From Castellaniella sp049671645 (lineage in GTDB: Bacteria > Pseudomonadota > Gammaproteobacteria > Burkholderiales > Burkholderiaceae_B): DNA of 64,000 bases. The DNA lies in NCBI RefSeq assembly GCF_049671645.1, contig NZ_JBATVG010000003.1, positions 10,122-74,121 of the forward strand, read 5' to 3'. A program made the position numbers and the translations under genes. Shown one piece after another: positions 1-8,668 of this stretch. The notes beneath the pieces were generated by a model. The model saw only the letters and a program-made list of their open reading frames with translations. It was not told the DNA's origin and made no database searches. Numbering within the stretch: position 1 is the stretch's first letter; each line of letters starts with the position of its first letter.

Positions 1-2
1 AC

Positions 3-410
3 GGCCTGATCGGCGGCGAGGCCAATGCCATTGCGCCGGGCAAGCGGCCGCTGTCGTCGATGACGCCGACGCTGGTCATGAAGGACGGCCGGCCGTGGCT
101 GGTGACCGGCAGCCCGGGCGGCGCCCGCATCATCACCACGGTCCTGGAGACTGTGGTCGATGCGATTGATTTCCGGATGAACCCGGCCGAAGCCGCCGCC
201 ACGCCGCGCTTCCATCACCAGTGGTGGCCCGATCAGTTGCGGGTGGAGAAGGGTCTCAGCCCCGACACCCTGGCGCTGTTGCGCAGCTACGGCCAGCATG
301 TCGCCGTCATGCCCACGATGGGCCGGACGCAGACCATCCAGATTCGTGACGGGGCGATGTACGGCGCGGCGGATCCGCGCAACCCGGATGGCGCGGCCGC
401 CGGCTGGTGA
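3..410 (+). CDS. ggt: Gamma-glutamyltransferase, C-terminal part (5' end outside window)
   Basis: The reading frame is already open at the window edge and ends at TGA 408-410, leaving about 135 residues of the small subunit. The piece NAIAPGKRPLSSM followed by SPGGARI is the conserved substrate-binding region of gamma-glutamyltransferases, which cleave the gamma-glutamyl bond of glutathione and transfer or hydrolyse the glutamyl group, usually in the periplasm. The catalytic threonine and the large subunit lie upstream and cannot be judged. An internal ATG at 60 is inside the conserved motif and is not the start. Confidence 0.9.
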   Translation, partial: GLIGGEANAIAPGKRPLSSMTPTLVMKDGRPWLVTGSPGGARIITTVLETVVDAIDFRMNPAEAAATPRFHHQWWPDQLRVEKGLSPDTLALLRSYGQHVAVMPTMGRTQTIQIRDGAMYGAADPRNPDGAAAGW

Positions 411-517
411 CGCGCTGATCTGCATCAAGAAGCCGCGTGGTGTCCCGGGCCGCCGGGACATCGCGCGGCGGGGATCGGGTAGGATGGGGTCTGTCCTCAC
501 CCGCGAGACTCTTTTCC

Positions 518-928
518 ATGGACATCACCTGTTTTGACGACTTGTTGCAGGCCGCCCGCCTGCAGCCCGAGCCGCAGCGCCTGCTGTTTGTGTTTGCCGC
601 CAGCGGCGTGCCCGATGATGCCACGCCGGCGCAAAAGGCCAGTCACGCCCGGGGCGAAGGCGGCGAACTGACCCCGCTATTGTGCGTGGACAAGACCCCG
701 GCCGAACTGACGGATTTCGCGGCGCTGGCGCGGGAATCCGAACAGACCGGGCAGGGCTGGCAGGTGATGTTCGTCGCCGCCATGGCGGACCAGTCCGCCT
801 ATCTGCCCGACAACAAGGACGTGGACCTGGCCTTTCAGCGCATGACGCAGATGATCAAGTACGGCGCCGTCGGTTCTTTGATGGCCTTTGATCGCGGCGG
901 CGACCCGCTGGTGTTCGGAGCCGCGTGA
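518..928 (+). CDS. Small conserved protein of unknown function
   Basis: A 136-residue protein starting MDITCFDDLL. I recall similar short proteins in Burkholderiales that databases label ribonucleotide reductase subunit alpha, but the sequence has no reductase active-site cysteines and is far too short, so that label should not be trusted. It is acidic, soluble, without signal peptide or membrane segment. The start at 518 is preferred over an upstream in-frame ATG at 437 because the conserved-looking part begins here. It converges on fadD across a shared terminator hairpin. Confidence 0.7.
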   Translation: MDITCFDDLLQAARLQPEPQRLLFVFAASGVPDDATPAQKASHARGEGGELTPLLCVDKTPAELTDFAALARESEQTGQGWQVMFVAAMADQSAYLPDNKDVDLAFQRMTQMIKYGAVGSLMAFDRGGDPLVFGAA

Positions 929-949
929 GGTTCCTTGTGGATCGGTGAT

Positions 950-977
950 CGCCTGCCGGGCAACCGCCCGGCAGGCG
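950..977. terminator. Bidirectional terminator-like hairpin
   Basis: A perfect 12-bp stem (CGCCTGCCGGGC and its complement) with a 4-base loop AACC lies between two converging genes, 22 bp after the upstream stop and 8 bp after the fadD stop. Neither side has a good T run, so Rho-independent activity is inferred from position and stem stability. Confidence 0.6.
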
Positions 978-984
978 GCGGGCA

Positions 985-2679
985 TCACGCCGGTCGGTCG
1001 GTCGGATTGCCGGCGGTTTCCTGCTTGCGCAGTTCCTTGCGCAGGATCTTACCCACGTTGCTGCGCGGCAGGTCGTCGCGGAATTCCACGAATTTCGGCA
1101 CCTTGTAGCCCGTCAGCAGAGTGCGGCAATGGGCGATGACGTCGGCTTCGGTCAGGGTCGGATCCTTGCGGATCACGTACAGTTTGACGACTTCGCCGGA
1201 AGGCCCGTTGGGCACGCCGATGGCGGCGGCTTCCAGGATGCCGGGGTGCTCGATGGCGGCGGCCTCGACTTCGTTCGGATAGACGTTGAACCCGGACACC
1301 AGAATCATGTCTTTTTTACGGTCCAGCAGGAAGACATAGCCCTTGTCGTTCATGTAGCCGATGTCGCCGGTCATCAGCCAGCCGTCGGCGTCGAAGACCT
1401 TTGCGGTTTCCTCCGGGCGGTTCCAGTAGCCGGCTGTGACCTGCGGGCCCTTGACGCAGATTTCTCCGGATTCCCCAATGGCCATCTCGCGGTTGTCGGT
1501 GCGCACGGCGACATCCGTCGACGGCACGGGCAGTCCGATCGAGCCATTGAAATCAACCTTGTCCAGCGGATTGATGGTGACGGCCGGGGATGTTTCCGTC
1601 AGCCCGTAGGCCTGGGCGATGGGCTTTCCGGTGATCTTCAGCCAGCGGGCGGCGATGGCTTCCTGGACGGCCATGCCTCCGCCCAGCGTGGTGTGCAGGC
1701 TGCTGAAATCCAGTTTGGCGAAATCGGCGTTGTTCAGCAAGGCGTTGAACAGAGTGTTCACCCCGGTCAGGGCCGTGAATTTCACGGTGCCCAGTTCTTT
1801 GACGAAACCCGGGATATCGCGCGGATTGACGATCAGCAGGTTGCTGGCGCCCAGTTTCATGAAGGTCAGGCAGTTCGCCGTCAGGGCGAAGATATGATAG
1901 AGCGGCAAGGCGGTGACGATGCATTCGCGTTCACCCTGGCAGAACGGCTTTATCCAGCCATGGGCCTGGCAGACATTGGCGATCAGGTTGCCGTGGCTGA
2001 GCATCGCGCCTTTGGCGACGCCGGTCGTGCCGCCCGTATATTGCAGGGCGGCCAGATCGTCGTGCGTCAGGGTGGGGCGCTGGTAGGTTCGGCGAGCGCC
2101 GGCCGCCAGCACCTGATGCAGGCGCAGGGCGCCCGGGATTTTCCAGGCGGGCACCAGCTTTTTCACATGGCGCACGACCAGATCCGTGATCAGGCCCTTG
2201 GGGAAGCCCAGCATTTCGCCCAGAGACGTGACGATGATGCGCTTGACGGCGGTCTCCGGCAGCGCCTGCTGCAGGGTGCCGGCGAAGTTTTCCGCCACGA
2301 CCACGGTGGTCGCCCCGGAATCCTCCAGCTGGTGGTGCAGCTCGTGCGCGGTGTACAGGGGGTTGGTGTTGACCACCACGGCGCCGGCCATCAGCGTGCC
2401 GAACAGGCAGACGGGGTATTGCAACAGGTTGGGCATCATCAGGGCGACCCGGTCGCCTTTTCCTACCCCCTGGGACTGCAGCCAGGCCGCGAAGGCCTGC
2501 GCTTTTTCGTAGGTTTGGGTGTAGGACATGGACGCGCCCATGCTGATGTACGCCGTGTTGTGGGCGTACTGCCGGCAGCTTTGTTCGAACAGATCGGCCA
2601 GGGACGTATACGCGGCGGCCTGGTCGATGATGTCAGCCGGCACCCCTTTCGGGTAATGTTCCAGCCAGATGCGTTCCAT
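985..2679 (-). CDS. fadD: Long-chain fatty acid--CoA ligase
   Basis: A 564-residue acyl-adenylate-forming enzyme that activates long-chain fatty acids to acyl-CoA for beta-oxidation, at the inner face of the cytoplasmic membrane. The P-loop YTGGTTGVAKG lies near residue 214, the fatty-acyl-CoA-synthetase signature (GDIGYMNDKGY then DRKKDMILVSGFN) in the last quarter, and the catalytic lysine in GKILRKE close to the C-terminus. Length and N-terminus (MERIWLEHYPKGVP) are those of proteobacterial FadD. It is the last gene of a block with fadL and two small genes. Confidence 0.95.
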   Translation of the reverse strand: MERIWLEHYPKGVPADIIDQAAAYTSLADLFEQSCRQYAHNTAYISMGASMSYTQTYEKAQAFAAWLQSQGVGKGDRVALMMPNLLQYPVCLFGTLMAGAVVVNTNPLYTAHELHHQLEDSGATTVVVAENFAGTLQQALPETAVKRIIVTSLGEMLGFPKGLITDLVVRHVKKLVPAWKIPGALRLHQVLAAGARRTYQRPTLTHDDLAALQYTGGTTGVAKGAMLSHGNLIANVCQAHGWIKPFCQGERECIVTALPLYHIFALTANCLTFMKLGASNLLIVNPRDIPGFVKELGTVKFTALTGVNTLFNALLNNADFAKLDFSSLHTTLGGGMAVQEAIAARWLKITGKPIAQAYGLTETSPAVTINPLDKVDFNGSIGLPVPSTDVAVRTDNREMAIGESGEICVKGPQVTAGYWNRPEETAKVFDADGWLMTGDIGYMNDKGYVFLLDRKKDMILVSGFNVYPNEVEAAAIEHPGILEAAAIGVPNGPSGEVVKLYVIRKDPTLTEADVIAHCRTLLTGYKVPKFVEFRDDLPRSNVGKILRKELRKQETAGNPTDRPA

Positions 2680-2709
2680 GATGCGTTTCCTTATTGCGAT
2701 TGCGAAAAA

Positions 2710-3378
2710 TCAGTTGGCGGCGGACTTTCGGCCCAGCAGCGCCTGTTTCAGGGATTCCTGCGCTGGAACCGGCCCCAGCCAGACTTTCAGGAGCGCGGCG
2801 GCAAAGCGCGGGTCGGAGACCTCGCCCAGTGCCTTGCCCTTGAATGATACCGAGACCCTTCCTTCCTGGAAACGGATCTCGACCGGATCGCCGGAGGCGC
2901 CTTCGCCCCCGGTCTTCATGAAGGTCTCGAAATGCTGGATCGTGTCCCGCATGGCGGCCAGATCCGACTCGCTATTATTGGCCTTCAGACCCTCGTTCAG
3001 GGCATCGGTCAGGGCCTTGCTGTTGATGTCGCGCAAGAGTGTCAGCCGCAGTACCTGGGATTCCTGGCTGTTCAGGATGACCTGCGCGTCGCTCGTCGCG
3101 GTGGGGCGGTACAGCGCGGCCACATAGACGTGGAAGACAAAGCGTTGCCGCAGCCCGGCGCCGTTGAGCACCAGACTTTGCCCGGCGAAGGCCTGCTGTT
3201 CGGGCACTTCCACGTTGGCGATGGTCACGGCCTGCGCGGGCGAAACGCCCCACAGCGTGGAAGCGACCGCCAGGACGGCCACGCTGCCTTTGGCGCGGCG
3301 CCAGAGCGTGCGGCGGCGGCCCTCTTCATGAGACTGGCGGATGCGCGGGCTGTGCCGCGAAACGGGGTGCATCATCAT
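2710..3378 (-). CDS. Periplasmic chalcone-isomerase-like protein
   Basis: A 222-residue exported protein. A cluster of arginines and a hydrophobic stretch ending in SPAQA give a signal peptide; the mature part resembles the bacterial chalcone_isomerase-like family (NGAGLRQRF, VYVAALY, LLRDI, KVWLGPVPA). Bacterial members are not flavonoid enzymes; the fold is shared with fatty-acid-binding proteins, so lipid binding is plausible but inferred. Its start overlaps the stop of the upstream hotdog gene by 4 bp, and fadD follows after 30 bp, tying it to fatty-acid metabolism. Confidence 0.8.
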   Translation of the reverse strand: MMMHPVSRHSPRIRQSHEEGRRRTLWRRAKGSVAVLAVASTLWGVSPAQAVTIANVEVPEQQAFAGQSLVLNGAGLRQRFVFHVYVAALYRPTATSDAQVILNSQESQVLRLTLLRDINSKALTDALNEGLKANNSESDLAAMRDTIQHFETFMKTGGEGASGDPVEIRFQEGRVSVSFKGKALGEVSDPRFAAALLKVWLGPVPAQESLKQALLGRKSAAN

Positions 3379-3902
3379 GCTGCGTCTCCTGCCGCGCTGT
3401 CGCGCAGCTTATGTTGTTTGTACCAGGCCTTGTCGGCCAGGTAGAGGGTGCGTCGCACCTCCGTGTGAACGGTGCCGTCCGGGCCTTTCAGCTCGACCGG
3501 GTAGGTGCGTTCAGTTTCATGATCGCGGTCCAGCGCGTCGCGGATATCCCGCAGCTCCGCCTCCGACAGCCGGAAGTCCGCTGTCAGCGCGCAGAATGCG
3601 GGCTTGCGATAGCGGATGGTGGCCGCTTTGTCCCAGACGATCACATCGGGACCCAGACGGGCCATCAGCATGGCCGCGTGGACGCCGTCCGTGACGGCGA
3701 ACAGCGACCCGCCATAGATCGAGCCGACCAGATTGCGCGTGCGCCGGGTCAGCGCCAGGCGCACGCGGATATGCAGCAGGTCGGGAGAGACCTGGATCAC
3801 CCGGCCGCCGGTGGCCCGGAAGGCGGGATGCAGGTTGAAACCTGTGCGCAGGGCGCGCGCCTGCCAGCGCGCGGGCAGGCGGGACAAGCGGGACAGCTTC
3901 AT
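3375..3902 (-). CDS. DUF4442 hotdog-fold protein (thioesterase-like)
   Basis: A 175-residue cytoplasmic protein resembling the DUF4442 / PaaI-like hotdog family: N-terminal helix, then IRVRLALTRRTRN and GSIYGGSLFAVTDGVHAAML, where hotdog thioesterases bind acyl-CoA. Family members hydrolyse or bind acyl-CoA; the substrate here is unknown. It overlaps the following gene by 4 bp, indicating translational coupling, and lies 72 bp after fadL, so all four genes may form one unit. Confidence 0.75.
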   Translation of the reverse strand: MKLSRLSRLPARWQARALRTGFNLHPAFRATGGRVIQVSPDLLHIRVRLALTRRTRNLVGSIYGGSLFAVTDGVHAAMLMARLGPDVIVWDKAATIRYRKPAFCALTADFRLSEAELRDIRDALDRDHETERTYPVELKGPDGTVHTEVRRTLYLADKAWYKQHKLRDSAAGDAA

Positions 3903-3974
3903 GTCAGTGTCCCGCCCGGTGCCCGGACAGGCGGGAATGAGGCGGGCGGGGCATCGGAGGCACGAGATCTTCGA

Positions 3975-5324
3975 TCAGAAACGGTGCGAGAACTGCACAC
4001 CGACGATGTCCGCGCTGCTCTTGTAATCGCCCTTCAGCACGCCTGCGTCCTGGGTGTTGGAGGCGTTGTTGACTGAAGTGTTCTTCACGAACAGGTGCGC
4101 GTAGCCGACATCGATGCTGGTGTTCTTGCTGAAGTTGTACTGCGCCCCCAGCGACACCCAGTAGCGGTCATTGTCCGGCAGCGCGGACGGGCGGTAGGCG
4201 TCGTCACGCACCGGCGACTGGTCCCAGGCCACGCCGCCCTTGAAGGTCCAGGCTTCGCTGTAGCGGTAGTTCGCGCCCAGGGACACGCGCCAGGCATCCT
4301 TGAAGCGAAGGTCCAGTTTGGCATCCGGGATGCCGCTGTTCTGGATCTTCAGTTCCGGGATGCTGCTCCAGCCCGTCCAGGCCACGTCGCCCAGCAGGGT
4401 CCAGCGATCGTTCAGTTGGTGGACCACGCTGAAGATCGCGGAGTCGGGCAACTCGATGGAGGCGTCAGCGTCGTGGGCGCCGATGACACCCATGCCGGTG
4501 AGGACGCCGGCGCCGGTGGCGCTGAGCGATCGGTTGCTGACCTTGGTGGTGCCGTCCGCGTCGATCTTGACCTTGGAGCGGTAGGACAGGCCGAAGCGCG
4601 TTTCCGGCGTGGCTTGCCACAGCAGGCCGGCGTTCCAGCCCCAGGCGTCGCCCTTGGCCTTGACGCGGGCCTCCAGGTCGCCGGCGTGGATGCCGCCGGG
4701 CCCAAGGTTGAGGACTGCGTACTGCGCCTTGCGATAGTCCGCGTCCAGCTGCATCCAGTTCAGGCCCACGCCGACGGACAGCGTGTCGGTGGCCTTGAAG
4801 GCGATGGACGGGTTGATGTTGACGCTTTCGATGGAGAATTTTTCCGAGTGGTAGCGGCCGGCCCAGCCCTTCTCGTAGTCGGTCATCAGCCCGAAGGGCG
4901 CGCCCACGCTCAGGCCCAGCCACCAGCGCGGGTTCACTTCCCAGGTGAAGTGCGCGTTGGGGACCACGCCCCAGGAGCCGGCATTGCCGCCGTCGCCGCC
5001 GCCGGTCGCCCGGCCTCCGAACGGTCCCAGCGGGTTACCGCCGAAAGAGGTCGGACCCGTGCTGCCGCCGTCCGAAAACTCGAAATTCGGCTTGATCCCG
5101 ACTACGCCGGCGCTGACGTTCATGCCCGGCAGCAGGGTGATGCTGGCCGGGTTGAAATAGTTGGCGCTGGCGTTTTCGCCGATGGCGGCCGAACCCGCGT
5201 AGGCGTTGCCGATGCCGCTGGCGTTCTGTTCCTGCAGCTGGAAGCCGGCCGCGTGGGCGGCGCCGATGCTGCCCAGGCCGATGATCAGGGCCGACAGGGT
5301 CTTGATTGAATGATGCAACTTCAT
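3975..5324 (-). CDS. fadL: FadL-family outer-membrane fatty acid transporter
   Basis: A 449-residue beta-barrel protein for uptake of long-chain fatty acids or other hydrophobic compounds. The signal peptide ends at AHA; the mature N-terminus GFQLQEQNASGIGNAYAG and the following ANYFNPAS are hallmark FadL features (hatch domain and NPA motif), and the chain ends in the aromatic residue expected for barrel assembly (QFSHRF). A glycine-rich insert sits near residues 90-110. Upstream is 217 bp of non-coding DNA up to the TetR gene; no obvious copy of the TetR palindrome is seen there. Confidence 0.9.
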   Translation of the reverse strand: MKLHHSIKTLSALIIGLGSIGAAHAAGFQLQEQNASGIGNAYAGSAAIGENASANYFNPASITLLPGMNVSAGVVGIKPNFEFSDGGSTGPTSFGGNPLGPFGGRATGGGDGGNAGSWGVVPNAHFTWEVNPRWWLGLSVGAPFGLMTDYEKGWAGRYHSEKFSIESVNINPSIAFKATDTLSVGVGLNWMQLDADYRKAQYAVLNLGPGGIHAGDLEARVKAKGDAWGWNAGLLWQATPETRFGLSYRSKVKIDADGTTKVSNRSLSATGAGVLTGMGVIGAHDADASIELPDSAIFSVVHQLNDRWTLLGDVAWTGWSSIPELKIQNSGIPDAKLDLRFKDAWRVSLGANYRYSEAWTFKGGVAWDQSPVRDDAYRPSALPDNDRYWVSLGAQYNFSKNTSIDVGYAHLFVKNTSVNNASNTQDAGVLKGDYKSSADIVGVQFSHRF

Positions 5325-5541
5325 GATGTCTACTCCACAGATGGATGGTTAAGCGAGCCCGGTGAGAATTTGGGCGTGCAGAACCCCGTGCCGTGCCGGC
5401 GGGCACTGCATACAGGACACTTTTTTGACGTGCAGATACCCGCGCCGCGCGCTGCGCTGCGTAATGGATACCTCAGGGGATAACCGGAATCAGGCCGGCA
5501 TCAGCTAGGGGTCATCCAACATCTGGTTTCATGGAAGCCCC

Positions 5542-6291
5542 CTAAATTGGTGAAGACGGATCGCGTCCGGCCGTTGCCCCCGTGGCGCGGCCGGTTGGCG
5601 AATGGTCCAGTCCGGCATGGAGGCCCGGCTGGAGTGACGTCTGGGTAGGCAGCGGCGCCCGCAGGCCACCCAGCAGAAAGGCCATCAGGCGACTGAGCAG
5701 CACGTCGGCGTCCAGACCGGTGTCGCCGTGCAGATTCATCACCTGGCTGGAGCTGTCGGCCCCCATGATGGCGTAGGCCGTGGCGCCCAGCATGAAGTGG
5801 AAACGCCAGACGATTTCGGCTTCGGGCACCCCCGGCAGCGAGGTCAGCAGGGCGCGCGTGAAACGATGGGCCACCACCGATCGTTCGGCCTCGAACAGGG
5901 CGTTGATCGCGCCGTTGGGGTCCGACAGATTGCAGCTTTGCAGCGGCATGAAGGCGCGGCGCTCGGCGCCTGCGCTGCAGGCGTGGCGCACCAGCGGGCC
6001 GAAATAGGCCTCGACGATGGCTGAAGGTTTCAGCGGTTGGCCGCCGGCCTGGGCTTCCAGCGTATCCAGAATGCGCAGGCGCTCGCCATTCAGCGCATCC
6101 AGTCGGCGCTGGAAGACGGCCTCGATCAGGGCGTCTTTCGAGCCGAAGTGGTAATTGACTGCCGACAGGTTGACCTCTGCTGCCTTGGTGATCTGGCGCA
6201 TGGAGGTCTTGTCGTGCCCTTGCTCGGCGAACAGATGTTCGGCAGCATCGAGAATGGCATCGCGGGTGAGAGTCGAACGGGAAATGGTCAT
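5542..6291 (-). CDS. TetR-family regulator, PsrA-like
   Basis: A 249-residue repressor. The N-terminal helix-turn-helix (ILDAAEHLFAEQG, then VNLSAVNYHFGSK) closely follows Pseudomonas PsrA, a fatty-acid-responsive TetR regulator, and the C-terminal WRFHFMLGATAYAIMG also matches that family. ATG at 6291 is chosen; an in-frame TTG at 6327 would read through the palindromes. The fatty-acid genes downstream on the same strand are the likely targets, and the palindromes at 6300-6318 suggest autoregulation. Ligand and targets are inferred. Confidence 0.85.
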   Translation of the reverse strand: MTISRSTLTRDAILDAAEHLFAEQGHDKTSMRQITKAAEVNLSAVNYHFGSKDALIEAVFQRRLDALNGERLRILDTLEAQAGGQPLKPSAIVEAYFGPLVRHACSAGAERRAFMPLQSCNLSDPNGAINALFEAERSVVAHRFTRALLTSLPGVPEAEIVWRFHFMLGATAYAIMGADSSSQVMNLHGDTGLDADVLLSRLMAFLLGGLRAPLPTQTSLQPGLHAGLDHSPTGRATGATAGRDPSSPI

Positions 6292-6299
6292 GTGTAGTT

Positions 6300-6318
6300 C
6301 AAACGTTTGTTTTAAAAC
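6300..6318. promoter_or_regulatory. Twin palindrome, probable TetR operator
   Basis: Two perfect 10-bp palindromes, CAAACGTTTG (6300-6309) and GTTTTAAAAC (6309-6318), share one base and lie 8 bp upstream of the TetR start codon. CAAAC/GTTTG half-sites resemble those known for PsrA-type regulators, although the spacer is absent. A repressor bound here would cover its own promoter or ribosome-binding region. Confidence 0.55.
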
Positions 6319-6458
6319 TATACACAAGCCGCCCGGGAACGGTATCCGTGTTACCCCTTAGATGACCGTCGATGCGTCAGGGCGAGCTGTGCGCTTCTTG
6401 GGGTTTTGCAGCGCAAAGGATACACTTTCAGGATTCGTGACATAGTGATAAAGGACGC

Positions 6459-8357
6459 ATGATGGCATCCGTGCGACAGCTGTTGGTGATTTCAACGCTG
6501 GTGATCGCCTGTATCTTGATCGGCATGCTGGCGGTGGGCACCCGGCTGATGGACCGGCAATTGGATGGTCAGCTGCAAAGCGATAGCGAGAATGCCGCTG
6601 CCACCCTGGCGTTGCTGGTCAGCGCTCAACCTGATCAGGCGGCGCGCGTGCGCGTCCTGGATGCCGCTTTTCAGCAGGGGCGGTTTGCGGACCTTTCCTT
6701 GCAGGCCCCTGACGGGGCCATGGTGTTTCAAGCGCGCCGCGTGTCGTCCGCGGCGGCGAATGCCCCCGACTGGTTTGGCGCCTGGGGCGATATCCAGCCT
6801 CACCGTGCGCAGCGCCAGATGGGCGAGGCGGGACAGCTGAGCCTGGTCCTGGATCCCGCGCCGGCTCGCGATGCGCTGTGGGCGCACGTGCTTCAGTGGC
6901 TGTGGCTGGCCTTGGGGATCGCGGCCTTCTGGGCTCTGTTCCTGGCGGCGCTGCTGTCGCGGCTGCGGCGTGCCGTGCTGGATGCGCCGACGCCGGAAGC
7001 GCCTGAAATCAAGGTCAAGCAGACTGGACCCGTCGAAAATGCCGAACTGCTGGATGAGGTCCGTGAGCGGGTGTCGCCCACCATGGACGAGCAGATGGCG
7101 CGCATCGAGCAATTGGAAATCGAACTCAATCGGGATCCGGTCACAGGCCTGGCCAACCGCGCTTATTTCCTGAATGAACTCAAGCGCGTGCTGCGCGACG
7201 ATTCGCGCCAGGGCGCGGTCAGCGGCTATGTCCTCTTGGTGCGCCAGCGCGATATGGCCCGGCTGCAGAATCAAAGCGACCGCCAGGAAATCGATGATTG
7301 GCTGCGTCTGCTGGGCGGGCGTCTGATCGAGGTCCTGGCGGACTATCCACAGGCGCATGCGCTGCCGGCCCGCCTGAATGGCGCGGACTTCGCGATTCTG
7401 TTCCCGGTGGGGGGCGGCCCGGAGGTCATGCGTCCCATCCAGCGGCTGCATGAACTGTTCGAGACGCTGAGAGTGAAGCTCGACAGTCAGAACCTGTCGC
7501 GATGGGCCTTCGCCCTGACGGACTACACAGCCCAGTGCACGCCGAAAGAAGTCCTGACGCGCCTGGATCTGGCGCTGATGTGCGCGGAAAGCGCGGGACA
7601 CGCGGAAGTCGAATTTCTGTCGCATGCCGATCGTGAAACCGGCGAGCTGCGCATGGGCGAGGCGTCCTGGCGCACGCTGATCTCCCAGGCCCTGGACCAC
7701 GACCGCCTTTCCCTGGACGTGCGCCCGGTTCAATATGAGGGCGATGACATCACGGATCGCTACGAGGCGTCTCTCCGTCTGCAGGAAGACGACGGCGATC
7801 AGCCGCCCTTGTCGGGGTATCTGTTCATGCCGGCCGCGGCGCGGCTGGGGCTGTCTTCCGATTGCGACATGAGGGCGCTGGCCCTGGCGCTGGGCTGGCT
7901 GGGCGAGCACCCCGGCATTCTCGTCGTGCGCATGTCCATGTCCTCCATTCTGGACACCCAGTACCTGGACGAGGTCCGGCGCATCTGCGCCTATGCGGAT
8001 CCCGACCTGTTGCGGCGGGTGGTGGTGGAGCTCGACGCCTATGGCCTGAGTCGTCATCTGGATGCCTTCAAGGCCTTTGCCGGGGGGCTGATCGATACAG
8101 GGGTTTCGGTGGGCTTGCGCGGGCTGGATCAGCAGCCCGATGCTCTGCGCAGGATCCATGAGGTCGATTTCGGCTACGTCAAGCTGGGCGGCGCCTTTGT
8201 TCGCGAACTGCTGTCCAGCCCCGGCGGGGTGCAGATGATGGTGGCGGTCACGGAAACGGCCATCGGCATGGGCATGAGGGTCTACGTGGACGATGCCGAT
8301 GACGAGGCCACCCGCCGGATGGTGGTCGAATATGGGGCCTTGCCGCGGGCGCGGTGA
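6459..8357 (+). CDS. Membrane protein with degenerate GGDEF and EAL domains (LapD-like)
   Basis: A 632-residue inner-membrane protein. Two membrane segments (about residues 7-25 and 143-165) bracket a periplasmic domain of the LapD/MoxY type; a linker leads to a GGDEF fold starting at DPVTGLANR (about 228) and an EAL fold from about 410. The GGDEF loop reads NGADF (about 306), EAL reads EAS (about 435), and the DDFG metal motif is replaced by LRGLD (about 551). Neither synthesis nor hydrolysis of c-di-GMP is expected; a receptor role like LapD is inferred. ATG 6462 has slightly better ribosome-binding-site spacing than 6459. Confidence 0.85.
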   Translation: MMASVRQLLVISTLVIACILIGMLAVGTRLMDRQLDGQLQSDSENAAATLALLVSAQPDQAARVRVLDAAFQQGRFADLSLQAPDGAMVFQARRVSSAAANAPDWFGAWGDIQPHRAQRQMGEAGQLSLVLDPAPARDALWAHVLQWLWLALGIAAFWALFLAALLSRLRRAVLDAPTPEAPEIKVKQTGPVENAELLDEVRERVSPTMDEQMARIEQLEIELNRDPVTGLANRAYFLNELKRVLRDDSRQGAVSGYVLLVRQRDMARLQNQSDRQEIDDWLRLLGGRLIEVLADYPQAHALPARLNGADFAILFPVGGGPEVMRPIQRLHELFETLRVKLDSQNLSRWAFALTDYTAQCTPKEVLTRLDLALMCAESAGHAEVEFLSHADRETGELRMGEASWRTLISQALDHDRLSLDVRPVQYEGDDITDRYEASLRLQEDDGDQPPLSGYLFMPAAARLGLSSDCDMRALALALGWLGEHPGILVVRMSMSSILDTQYLDEVRRICAYADPDLLRRVVVELDAYGLSRHLDAFKAFAGGLIDTGVSVGLRGLDQQPDALRRIHEVDFGYVKLGGAFVRELLSSPGGVQMMVAVTETAIGMGMRVYVDDADDEATRRMVVEYGALPRAR

Positions 8358-8387
8358 TGCGCCAAGCCATCATGGGCTAAAAAGTAC

Positions 8388-8417
8388 TTGTCTTTCCAGC
8401 CCGCTTATGTCTATAAT
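8388..8417 (+). promoter_or_regulatory. Sigma-70 promoter of the rplN operon
   Basis: TTGTCT (8388-8393) and TATAAT (8412-8417) are separated by 18 bp. The -10 is a perfect consensus and the -35 matches at three conserved positions. Transcription would start near 8424, about 245 bases ahead of rplN, making this the dedicated promoter of the ribosomal operon. Confidence 0.75.
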
Positions 8418-8423
8418 TGCTGT

Positions 8424-8668
8424 CTTGGCCTACCTGCCAGGCGTGTCATATGAAAACAGACGGGCATTGCACCGGGGTTTTTAGTGTGTCGCCAGGCCAT
8501 GGCCGAGTTGGTAATCTCGTTTATGCGCAAAATTGCTTTGCGCAAACAGGAATTTCAACCCAGAGCCCGCGCGCAGCTAGCTGTGCCGGCTTGACGGGAC
8601 CAAAACTGGCTGCGTTGTCTTAGGGTGAATGCTCTGGGCATCGTTGTTAAGTTGGAACAGGAAAAATC
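8424..8668 (+). promoter_or_regulatory. Structured 5' leader of the rplN operon
   Basis: About 245 bases without a gene. Visible structure: a perfect 8-bp hairpin TGCGCAAA/TTTGCGCA with 5-base loop (8525-8545); a near-palindrome GCGCAGCTAGCTGTGC (8572-8587); and a closing 8-bp helix CCCAGAGC (8560-8567) with GCTCTGGG (8631-8638). The ribosome-binding region follows at 8655-8665. Such a leader could carry r-protein feedback control, but no known leader class is recognised. Confidence 0.5.

Noticed and set aside
8420..8668. Possible tRNA or known small RNA ahead of rplN
   Set aside because: The hairpins do not form a cloverleaf and no CCA end or conserved tRNA loops are seen; treated as an operon leader.
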